From the NCBI GenBank assembly GCA_012845835.1, contig JABAKD010000023.1, positions 18,515,027 to 18,579,026 on the forward strand: DNA of 64,000 nt. The letters run 5' to 3'. This stretch comes from Undaria pinnatifida (taxonomy: Eukaryota > Sar > Phaeophyceae > Laminariales > Alariaceae). Below are positions 32,764 through 42,330 of this stretch, in pieces. The notes beneath the pieces are model-generated. The model saw only the letters and a program-made list of their open reading frames with translations. It did no database searches and was not told the DNA's origin. The position numbers and the translations under genes are program-made. The stretch's first letter is position 1. Every line of letters starts with the position of its first letter.

Positions 32764-33514
32764 AATGCAGCAACAGCCCGGCAGCCTGTGTTTTTTCCCT
32801 GAGTATCTTCGTACGTTTGTGATGAAGGCTCAGGTGACCTGGCTGTCAGCCCCCTCAGTCCGTGTTGTCGACTGGTCGTAGGGCAGTTGCCAGCGGAAGG
32901 TTGAAGCTGTGCCATGTTTTGGTACACTTGAAGACAACACAAGGTAAACTCCAAGTTGAGTAGCCCGAGACGGGTGCACCTTCGCGTTATCAGCCAACAA
33001 TAGGTACGATGATACCTATAAATCACTCCAAAAGCCTAGGTAACCTGTTTTATCTTATTGTCTTTTGTACAACTTGATGTAATTTGGCGGAAATCCGAAC
33101 GATACTTACCAAATACCGGAATTCCTGGCTCCATCAAATACTGAGACTTTTAAAGAAGGTGAGCCAGCATCCTTCTGCTTGAGGGGGACGCTGAGGGCGT
33201 CGCGCATAGGCCGGTGATAACAGCTACCATTATGTAGTTGTCGCGGTTTTCCATTATTCTGTGACTATGTATATGTGGAAAAGCAGCCGTTTGGAGTTGT
33301 AGTCGGCTGTGTCCGACATGCTACTTGAAACAGCCACAGAAAGCTACACCACCTCCCACTTTTGGAGTATATTTTGCAGGATATGTTGTGGTTATCAGTA
33401 TCATGTATCACATACACGTTTTTCTGCGACTGTTTTGGGGCAAGGGGTGCAGAGTTTCGACGCGTCTGGCAGCGTAGGTCACGTGCGTGTCACAGAAAGG
33501 TATGCATACGTATC

Positions 33515-34060
33515 TTATTGTTGTTTCACACGCGCAAGGCAACATCGTGCGAAAGTGTGCGTGGGTTTCGTTTCCAGACAAGTTACATCATGAACCTTTG
33601 GACATATCTCAGACTGCGATATCGTGTTGGTGTTCGCGCCTTGCTTGCCATACGAAATTACCATGCCTACCTCTACTCGCCAGGCGTATAGGTAGGTATT
33701 ATCACAAGTGACTGCTTCTCCGTCTTGATGGACCATAGCTATACCCCAGGGCGCCAGATCCCCCGTCATGTTGGGTTTCAAGTATTATACGCTTGGAAAA
33801 CGTTGGCAATGGGTAGGAACCGCTCGTGACGTTGGCAGCACTTTATCGGGGTTACTGCTGGGGCTCGATCCGGAAATGTTTAGAATCATGGCACTCAAGT
33901 TGGCATGGGTGGTAGGGTTGACTTGTTTGAAACCGGAAGCTGTTCCCGTATCACCGAAAACAATATTTGGGATACGGTGGATTGAGCTTGTTTGGGAAAC
34001 GAAACTGATTGATACTATTTTTGTATCAGGCATACTGTTGAGTCTATGGCATAAATGCAT
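33515..34060 (-). other. Candidate minus-strand coding region, unrecognised
   Basis: Two minus-strand open blocks (34060-33785 and 33781-33515) share one frame and are separated by a single TAA. They include IHRIPNIVFGDTGTASGFKQ and MTGDLAPWGIAMVHQDGEAV; the second block ends at a GAG|GTAGGC donor-like site. A GTATAA...GGTATAG intron of about 50 bp could remove the stop. The opposite strand is also open (33768-34259, 163 codons), so the true strand is undecided. Confidence 0.25.
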
Positions 34061-34130
34061 ATGTCAACGAACGTTAATTATGGCCATCAGCCAGCACTGG
34101 GCGCTTCCTGCTTTTTTATCTACGCGAAGG

Positions 34131-34316
34131 ATTCTCCTTTATAGAGCAACTGCGACCGGCTCGATGCGCTGTCTTGGGCTAGTTGTGCTGCCGTCGTCGT
34201 CTCGCTCTCAACAAGCATTTCCCGTGTGGAACGTTTGGGGTCGTACGTTTTCGTGTTGACTTTTCGCGGCTGCCAAGCTACCCCGATTTTGATGGAAGTC
34301 ATACTAAAGGTAAACG
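34131..34316 (-). other. Candidate short minus-strand exon
   Basis: After a TTTACCTTTAG acceptor-like site, a frame reads MTSIKIGVAWQPRKVNTKTY and continues with polar, protein-like sequence to a TAG, about 60 codons. It sits upstream of the minus-strand blocks at 33515-34060 but in another phase. No family recognised. Confidence 0.25.
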
Positions 34317-35164
34317 TCCTATTTAACTGTAACTTAATCCTCCCTGTACACAAATCGCCCGTTGTTGAAAACATTACTAGTTGAGGAGAGCCCGACGTAC
34401 CTCGTGAAAGTTGATATCCCCTTCGAAAAACATAGATGCGAAAACGACGAAGTGTATGGATTTGATAGAGAGTTAGTGCGGTAAATGTGGTGGGATGTGT
34501 AAGCTAAGATTTTCTCCCAGTTCTAACTGACATCAGTGTGCAACGTCTTGGATTAAGCACGTTTCGTGAGGGCTTAGGACACAAGCGGTGGTGGAAACGT
34601 GAACGGGAGGGTTGCCAATCATTCGAATACACCAATGCGATCATCCCAAACCCGGAGACGAAAACCGAATGCCCCGGTTTTCTGTGTCCATGTATTGACC
34701 CGTGCACGTCGCAGGGAATCTGTTCTGCATGTCTCTTGTGCTTGAAATTTGTCGGCATCGTTTTCTTAGCAATGCGGTGGCTACTGGATATTGCTTGACA
34801 TCATGCGACCTATTGCAGCTTGTGGAGTGTAACTGACTCCGAACGGCTCATTCAAAGAGTTGCATTTGCCCATGGTGTAGAGCCGCCCCTACTCTACAAT
34901 GAACAATTGATAACTCAGAAATCAAACTCGTCCTACTGCCCTCTGTAGTTGAAGTGAGACGGAGAAGGCAGTTGGAGCCGCGGAGCGTTGGGGCTATTTA
35001 ATGTTGGGCACCAATGCTGTCGCCGGGGACATCCAGATCAATCACGATGCTAGTAGCACGGTCATTGAAAACGTGACAGCGTCTCACCCGGCAGACGCCG
35101 ATGCTACGGCTGCAGCACCTCGCGATCGGCGAGGCTGATCAGCGCGTGTTTGGGCGTGAACAAC

Positions 35165-35400
35165 TTGGACGATCATCCCCCCCCAAAAAAAAATTATTGA
35201 TGAAAGGGGGGATTCCGTTTTCGCCGTTGGCGAGGAACTCGAGATATTGGTGGTCTTCAACATCAGTCGAACGAACCAGCACAATTTTTATGCTTACATG
35301 GTATCAATAGTCTATTGTTGGCGTGGTCACCATTTCCCTGCCTGATCATCAAAGCCAGACGTAATTCCGGCCATTTGCCCGTCTAAATATTCTAGAGCCG
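35165..35400 (+). repeat. Duplicated coding-like segment, copy 1
   Basis: Shares TTCGCCGTTGGCGAGGAACT and TCAACATCA.TCGAACG with 35990-36215. The plus frame FAVGEELEILVVFNISRT (copy 1) versus FAVGEELEVMVVLNINRT (copy 2) shows conservative replacements, as expected for formerly coding copies. Family unknown. Confidence 0.6.
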
Positions 35401-35989
35401 TACAGGGTCAACACAAAGTTTTTTGAAACAGACGAAATCGAAATCAGCGATGCGGTGTCGGGGTTTAAAAAATATTGGCACTTAAGTGGCACTGGCGATT
35501 ATGATATACTCTTGCCTACACTAGTGGTACGCCAGCGGGGCCGATATTCGCCCTAGACTCGTACGACAAACGGCCACCGGCCTGCCCAAAACACATAACT
35601 CCCGAACCCACTCATCGCCCAACTACCCATTCATCGCCCACACGAACCCATCCACCTACGTACCAACCCATTACCCACCCACGTACTGTTGCAAATATAT
35701 CAATGTATGCGTTCTAGTGCGCCAAAAAATCGTATGGGTTTACAATAGAACGCCATACTGGTACCAGGTGGTATCTGGTATATACCTGGTGTTGCTAACG
35801 CGGAATAAAAAACGTGCGAGTTTTAGTATGATATTGGTTTAAACGAAACAAAAGAAAAATCAGACAGTGGGACTCGGAGCACCAACTTGAGGTTATTGAA
35901 CTGGGCTTTCTACCGATGAACCAAAGTAATAGGGGCGAATACCGGCCAACATGTAAAGGGTAGATGCCAAGAAGGAAAAAGACGTACAC

Positions 35990-36215
35990 CCGCCCAAAAA
36001 ATATTTTCAAAAAGGGGGACTACACTTTTCGCCGTTGGCGAGGAACTCGAGGTAATGGTGGTTCTCAACATCAATCGAACGGCCCAGCACAAACTGCATG
36101 CTTCCATGGCAGTCTGTATTCCACATTATCTCTATCGCTCTGCTTGGCCATGAAGGTGAAAAGTAATTCCGGCCGTTTGCCCGTCTCCTCTAAACCATAT
36201 TAGAGCCGTATAATA
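35990..36215 (+). repeat. Duplicated coding-like segment, copy 2
   Basis: Partner of 35165-35400, about 830 bp downstream. Both end with TAATTCCGGCC.TTTGCCCGTCT and ...AGAGCCGTA. Confidence 0.6.
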
Positions 36216-36490
36216 TATCTAGACCCTATCATACGTATTTTTAGAGGGTTTGCATCAAGACATGACCCATACACGACCTGGTGTCGTCGTTGACGAAATG
36301 ACTGAAGGCGTACCGCTAGGCATCTCAAGGCCCTTACAGGCCGGGCTGGCCAATAATAGCTTATACACTCTTCCCGTGCTTTCGCAATCGTCTAATACAA
36401 TTGGGACTCCCATTTGGCAGTAGTGCTTCAGGGCCGGCAGCGCCTTTACCGGTGATGGAATTTTTGGAACCCGATTTTATTTCGTCCAGA

Positions 36491-36680
36491 AAGTTAATTT
36501 AAAAAACATTTCTCGTCAAATGCCAACACCAAAGTCTGTTCGAAAGTTCGATCGACAATGCCACTGGTACTCGGTGTGAATATTCCTTGAGGCATGGCCC
36601 CACGATCGATGCCCTTACTATCGCCTAAATTTATCTCCATCTCATGCGGTATGGCATGTATGTGATCTATAAACCTCATT
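36491..36680 (-). other. Candidate terminal exon on the minus strand
   Basis: A 61-codon frame (MRFIDHIHAIPHEMEINLGD, later DRTFEQTLVLAFDEKCFLN) ends at TAA, followed about 20 nt later by AATAAA. An acceptor-like TTTATAG or ATGAG lies at its 5' side. A possible upstream exon (about 36893-36830) reads CQAFDGIMQIMPIQGPLRN after TTTTCCCAG, but the phase of the join does not work out. No domain recognised. Confidence 0.35.
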
Positions 36681-37384
36681 TGAATTTCAGAATTTCAGGT
36701 CGTTCGAACATTCCAGCTCTTTGAAAACAGCCTAAATAGTAGACATGGAGGCAAGGTTGACATACAGCTGCTTTTTTTCGAGTATTAAGCTCTTTGTGTT
36801 GAACGTGCAGTCTAATACCTAACGATTCCTCAACGGTCCCTGAATCGGCATTATCTGCATGATCCCATCAAAAGCTTGGCACAGCCTGGGAAAACCTAGG
36901 GGCGAGACTGTACATCCACACGCAAGCAGCAGTATACCTACCCGCACCGCCTGCATAGAAATACGTAGTAGCAGTACAGTACACTGTAGTGTTCACCGTG
37001 GTTCAAGTACGAGGAGATCGTGCTGGGATAGTGCTGTACGTTTTGCACCCTGTCCCACTCCTCCGCTGTTCACCGCTATAGACTAATATATTATCGTTCG
37101 TTTATTGCCAAGTAAGGTGGCGCGCTCCAAAACTCAAGACATTCAATAGGTGTCCGTAACGGCATTCGGCGATCGGCGATTTATTTGAATCCCACATGAC
37201 GCAAGTACGCCGAACTACTTATTGTTTTGTCTTTTTTTTGAGAGGGCTCGGTTGGTACATCCCTGACCTCTCAAGATCCCCCACTTGGACACCACCTCTT
37301 TTGATTACTTGCAGAACGGTTGAGCTTTTATTTGATTTCTTCCTTCACCCTCATTTTTTTTAGTTGTAGTTCGTATCATACCAC

Positions 37385-38260
37385 GTCCCAGCTGAGCTCA
37401 GCGTGGCTCATCAGCTCAGCTCAGCTCAGCAGCGCACCGCAGCGCCGGCTCAGTAGCGCAGGGCCGTGCGATGCCGTGCGGTACCGTGCCCTGCCGTGCG
37501 ATGCGATACTGTGCGGTGCTGTGCCGCGCTGTGTGCTTAACTGTACTTACTCTTTCGTACAATCCCAGGTATCGTTCGAAGTATCATAATATGCCCAGTT
37601 CAGCATAGTACAGTAGCGCTAGCTCAGCAACGCGGACGTTTAGTGCCGTGCGTTGCTGTGCCCTGCCGTGCGATGCGGTGCTGTGCGGTGCTGTGCCGTG
37701 CTGCGTGCTGTGCTGTACTTACTCTTTCGTGCATGCTAGATCGCATTCGGTATCATCCAGCAGTATCGAGGTACACCAGATTAGGTTAGTACGTACTACA
37801 TTATTGAATCACATTAAATGCTCCCAGCTCATCGTCTCAGCTGTAGCTCAGCAGCGTGCAGCGCCGCGCCGTGTTGTGCCGTGCGGTGCAGAGCAGCACC
37901 GTTCGGTGCCGTGCCATGCCGTGCCATGCCGTGCGGTGCGGTACTGTGCCGTGCTGTGCGGCGACTTGACGTGCTGCGTGCTTTGCTGCACTTACTATTT
38001 TGTAATGCCAGGAATCATTCGAAGTACCATACCAGGTACCGGTACTACTACGCCAGGTTTATACGTATTACGTTGTTGATCATTCAAAATGCACTCCCAG
38101 CTCTCAGCAGCGCAGCGCCGTGCGGTGCGGTGCCGTGTGGTGCCGTGCCTTTCCCGGCGGTGCGGTGGTATGCCATGCCGCGCCGTGATGTCTTTTTTAA
38201 CCATACATTGGTACTAGGCATCATGCGAAGTACCATGTACCAGGTACCGGTATGTGCGTG
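37385..38260 (+). repeat. CAGCTCAGC / GTGCGGTGC repeat cluster
   Basis: At least four units repeat the order CTCAGCAGCGCAGCGCC, GTGCGGTGCCGTGC tracts, CTTACT.TTTCGTA, ATCATTCGAAGTA and TACCAGGTACCGGTA, followed by AAATGC.CCCAGCTC. Units are 200-280 bp. Frames rich in Cys/Ala/Val run through them but are repeat by-products. Confidence 0.82.
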
Positions 38261-39035
38261 TATACTCTTCTTTTTGCTTTCTTCATTTGATCTTCTATCG
38301 GAGGTCGTCTAATTTTTTTTTTTTGAAAATTGCACCCGTGCTGCCGATCAGAACGTGACATCCACCAAGCACACAGCACCGCACCGCGCGATAAGCTGTG
38401 CACAAGCAGTGTTGGGATTGTATCAAATCTCTAGCTGCACCAAATTGCCTTTTCTTTCTGCCCCCTTCTGCCCCCTTCACGTTTAGTTGTATGCCTCCGT
38501 GCGCGAGCGTAGCGGGCGGCGTCAGCTGCCCGCGGTGGGGAGCCCTTTCTATATCAATGTTAAATCACGAAAAATGCACTCCCAGCTCAGCTCAACTCAG
38601 CCCAACTGTTGGTCAGCAGCGCAGCGTAGCGCAGTGCGTGCCGGCGGTGCCGTGCGTAGCTCTGCGGTGCGGTACTGTGCTGTGCCGTGCTGCGCGGTGC
38701 TTTCTTTCGAACATACAGCAGTACCAGGTATCATGCGAAGTACCAGGTACCGGTATGTACGTGTGTACTCGTGTTTTTGCTTTCTTCATTTGATGTCCAC
38801 TCACGATCCTCTTCATGCTTTTTGCTTTTCGCAAAATACACCCGTGCTTCAGATCAGAACGTAACATCGCCAACAAGCGCAAAATACAACACAGAGCAAT
38901 CACACGAGTGGCATGATCAGACCGTTAGTTGCACCATATCATGGGGCTGTTCCTTCTGCCCCCTTCGCATTTAGTTGTCCTTGCGCGACTTAGCGGGCGG
39001 CGTCAGCTGCCCGTGAAGCGGAGCCCTTGTACGTA
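38260..39035 (+). repeat. Hairpin-ended repeat, copies 3 and 4 (tandem)
   Basis: Two successive units (38280-38545 and 38560-39030) share TTTTTGCTTTCTTCATTTGAT, CACCCGTGCT.C.GATCAGAACGT and the GCGGGCGGCGTCAGCTGCCCG hairpin with GGAGCCCTT. They are joined to the GTGCGGTGC tract, as at 16505-16858. Confidence 0.72.
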
Positions 39036-39652
39036 TACATACCGATATGAAGCTGCTGGTCGGACAGGCTTCCGTGCCTGCCGGCGGGTCTTTCATAGTT
39101 TTGTGGCCTGCCGGCGGGCCTGCTGTTGGGCCTTTCGCTATTTTTGGGCCATGATCTGCAAGTGTTTATCAGCTGTTGCCATTCGTTTATTCAGCAGCTG
39201 CTGCTTACAACGTCAGCGGATTTTAATCCAGACTTGGTATCATAAACAGTGCTGACTTTTGCATCCACCGCCGCTATAGCACAGCATTGTCGCCGAAGTC
39301 TCCAACTCCACCGTTGTCCCCGCCGCGCCGCTGCCGCCCCTGCTGCTGCTGTTGGCGGCTCCTGCGTATGTTGCTAGAATTAAAAAAAAAATCCACTGTC
39401 TGCTGTCGTGACCTCGTCGAGCCAGTGTGTGTGCTCCTCCTGCTAGATGACTGCTGCTGTAGGCACTACTGCTGCTGTGCCGCAATTCCTTGCTGGGCCA
39501 TCGCCCGCCTCTGGTCCCGCCGCCGCCGCTGCTGCTGCTGTGTGCTGTTGGTGCTAGTGCTAGTGCTGCTGTCACTCCCTCCTGCACATGTTCCCAAAGT
39601 GTGATGCGTTTGTTATTGTGATCAGCTATGCTGTGCGTGGATCCAAAATGTG
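39036..39652. other. CTG/CCG-rich sequence, possible exon
   Basis: Trinucleotide CTG and CCG runs at 39330-39560. A minus-strand frame (39665-39240) has poly-Ser and poly-Gly stretches and a plausible NNKRITLWEHVQEGV piece. Coding status cannot be decided. Confidence 0.3.
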
Positions 39653-39703
39653 CAGGGCTTTTCACGGGTCAGGTCAAACCTCGGGTCGGGTCGGGTACCT
39701 CCT

Positions 39704-39822
39704 GACCCGACCCGACCCGACCCGACCCGACCCGACCCGACCCGACCCGACCCGACCCGACCCGACCCGACCCGACCCGACCCGACCCGACCCGAGCCGA
39801 GCCGAGCCGAGCCGACCCGACC
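39704..39822. repeat. (CCCGA)n array, about 24 units
   Basis: Essentially perfect pentamer repeats to about 39794, then GCCGA variants. It is subterminal in the hAT-like element. Confidence 0.97.
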
Positions 39823-40190
39823 GGCGAGATACTGAAAACCTCCTGACCTGACCCGGCCCAACCCGCCACACTCCGGGTGACCCGCGAGGTGCGTGTTTCA
39901 TGCGGGTCGGGTCGGCTGGACCTGTGGTGTATTTCACGGGTCAAAGTCGAAAAGTCACGGGTCAAACATGTCTGGATATGTACCTTGGTCGGTTGGTTGT
40001 TCCTTGATCCCTCGTACTTTCCCCAGGATGTCGTGCTCTCCGTTTTTGTACCAGCATTGTTAGCAGCATTTTAGCAGCATTATTATGTAGTGTGCGCGCA
40101 AAAAATGATAAAGGGACCGCAACCCACGCATGGGCAACCAGCCACGCCTGTAGCGCTAGAACACCGGATCGACCCGACGAGCAAGCTAGT

Positions 40191-40700
40191 TATCTATGCA
40201 TTTTCCGGCCCCGGCAAGCAGCCTAGCTGAGCCGCCTCCGGCAGCAAGCCCACAACTGGGGCGGTTGATCTGTCAGCAGGCAGCGGCTGCGATCCGCGAG
40301 GATGCGTTGTCTTCTGCTGGTGCTTGCTGCTGGTGCTTGCTGGTGCTGTGCTGCTGCTGCTGCTGCGTCGACGACGGCCTCTCATGCTTTTTTAGGTTGG
40401 TTACATTTTATACTTGTATGATGATTGTCGAGGTAGCTGCTATTTGTATCTATGCAATGCAGTCTCCGGCCCCGGCAAGCAGGCTCGCTGAGCCGCCTCT
40501 GGCAGCGCTGGGGCGGTGGATCTGTCAGGGGCTACGATCCGCGAGGATCCGGGGTCTGCTGCTGGTGGTTGCTGCTGCCAATGCTGCTGCTGCTGCTTCG
40601 ACGACGACTGCCTATTGCCTCTTTATGTTTGCTTGCCTTTTTATGTTTGGTCACATCTCGTACTGGTGTGATGAAATTCTTACCAGATGTCCAATGTGTA
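40191..40700. repeat. 256-bp tandem duplication with CTG tracts
   Basis: Both units contain CCGGCCCCGGCAAGCAG, GAGCCGCCTC.GGCAGC, GATCCGCGAGGAT and GCTGCTGCTGCTGC then TCGACGACG. It lies inside the hAT-like element. Confidence 0.85.
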
Positions 40701-41222
40701 CGTGTGCGTCGTACATGGGTTTTTATACTGCCATTTGTCGTCTTTATTGTTGCACCCCGCAATGCAGCAAGAGTTTGTCGCCTGGCTTGTTTTAGTGGAC
40801 TTGGATGGATTACTCCATGCCTGAATAGTACCTACGGCTTCATCCGACACGGGGATTCGCGTAGTAATACTCTATGCCTGGTACGAGAAGTTGCTGTCTG
40901 ACTGATGTTTCTGGACGCTATTATAACATACGGTCGGAGTATCGGACGAGGGAGGCTTTCATGCAGGAAGTGGCAAGTTTTGTATCATTTTCGGACCCGC
41001 GGGTCCGGCCCGCGAGGCGCCGGCCCGACAAGTACCCTCTGGCAGGCAACTGTAAATAGGCTTTACAAACGCGAATCCGCAGGCCCGATCCGCGGGTTCG
41101 ACCCGCGGGTGGGACCCGCGGGTCAGCCAAAAACAACCCGCGGGTCATGGCTCCACCCGCGAGTAACCCGTATCTCGCGGGTCATGACCCGACACGACCG
41201 GCGAGATTTCCAATCGCCTTGA

Positions 41223-41450
41223 GCCGACCCGACCCGACCCGACCCGACTCGCGAGACCTTAAACGCCTTGACCCGACCCGACCCGACCCGCGAGATTTCA
41301 AAACGTCTTGACCCGACCCGACCCGACCCGTTGACCCGACCCGTTGACCCGACCCGACCCGTGCCATTTTAAAACACAATGACCCGACCCGACCCTACCC
41401 GCGACATTTTGAACCCCCCCTTTCCCGAGGGTCATGACCCGTGAGAAGCC
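41223..41450. repeat. Right-hand CCCGA-rich subterminal region
   Basis: Several GACCCGACCCGACCCG blocks are separated by GCGAGATTT.AAA.CGCC(T) spacers of about 45-50 bp, a second level of repetition. It is the inverted counterpart of 39660-39822. Confidence 0.88.
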
Positions 41451-41646
41451 CTGAAAATTTCATGTTTTTAATACTGAGTCCTATATGTTTATTCACACGG
41501 CCTGCGTACCGGTAGATAGATTTCTCTGTGGATTCTGTACCATACGATTTTTTTTTTTTTTTTTTTTTGTGTGTACATATCTCACAAACAGAGCCAAATG
41601 GATACGGGAATGAATCCAGTCTTTTGGAGTCCGATGGAAGGTTTGT

Positions 41647-42060
41647 TTACATTTTTTCAATCGCAAACTCGAGAAGGGTGCTTGCTACACGAAAAGCGTT
41701 TCGATTATTTTTGTCACAAATGCAGACCAGGTGTACGATAGACACCACTGCGGCTGCTGCCAAACTCGCGTTACCGCCGCCGCCACCGCCACCGCCGCTG
41801 CTTCTGCAGCTGTATTGCTGTCGTACTGCTGTTGTTGCATTGCTCTCTCTTTTTGCTAAATTTATCGCAGCTGTTTTCAAGCTTGGACAATTTGCTGCGT
41901 GACGCCGAACGAGCATTTTTTTGTTCCATTGTTTTCTAGATTTTGGTTTGTTGTAATTCTGTGCTTTCACACGCATACTCGATGCTGCTGCCTCCATCGT
42001 CGATACCACCATTGCTGATACACCGAGACCATCTTTGAAGCCGACGAACATTCTCTGCAC
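41647..42060 (-). other. Candidate coding frame, Gly/Ala-rich hypothetical protein
   Basis: A 137-codon minus-strand frame starts MQRMFVGFKDGLGVSAMVVS and has a basic segment (KAQNYNKPKSRKQWNKK), a GGGGGGGG run and a hydrophobic Ala/Val stretch (about residues 97-113). Homopolymer tracts coincide with CCG/CTG repeats, so the frame could be partly low-complexity. No family recognised. Confidence 0.3.
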
Positions 42061-42244
42061 TTTTTTGTATACGATGTCTCCACTGAATCATAGATGGAAA
42101 TCATCAGCCTTGCGTCACCCCGCCTCCGACTTGATTTTACCACATTACCGCTGCTCTGCTGGGCATCTACACAAAGTTCGACATGATCACCACCGTAACA
42201 TCGGCATAATCTGGCACCACGCAAAGACGAGGAATTAAATGTAT

Positions 42245-42330
42245 TCGTTGTGCGTTGTCGTCGTCGTTGTTTTGGATGTTGTTATTGTTGTTGTTGTGGA
42301 TGCTGTTGTTGTTGTTGTTATTATTCCATT
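42245..42330. repeat. GTT/TTG trinucleotide tract
   Basis: Imperfect (GTTGTC/GTT)n. A minus-strand frame would read Thr-rich through it. Confidence 0.88.

Larger units (their letters stand above)
39653..41453. mobile_element. hAT-like non-autonomous element with CCCGA subterminal arrays
   Basis: The left end CAGGGCTTTTCACGGGTCA and the inverted right end match at 18 of 19 positions. CAGGG-type termini are typical of hAT. The flanking 8 bp are AAAATGTG and AAAATTTC, 6/8 identical, so the duplication is imperfect. Inside each end are long runs of the pentamer CCCGA, inverted between ends (GGGTC near the left tip, CCCGA arrays at 39704-39822 and 41223-41400). The middle has a 256-bp tandem duplication (40191-40446 and 40447-40700). 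No transposase frame. Confidence 0.78.

Noticed and set aside
37320-38864. Cys/Ala/Val-rich frames of 90-165 codons
   Set aside because: They follow GTGC/GCAG low-complexity DNA. The same reading recurs in every repeat unit and no motif is present.
39622-39965. Frames reading poly(RVGSG) or poly(DPTRP)
   Set aside because: Direct translation of the CCCGA pentamer array in different phases.
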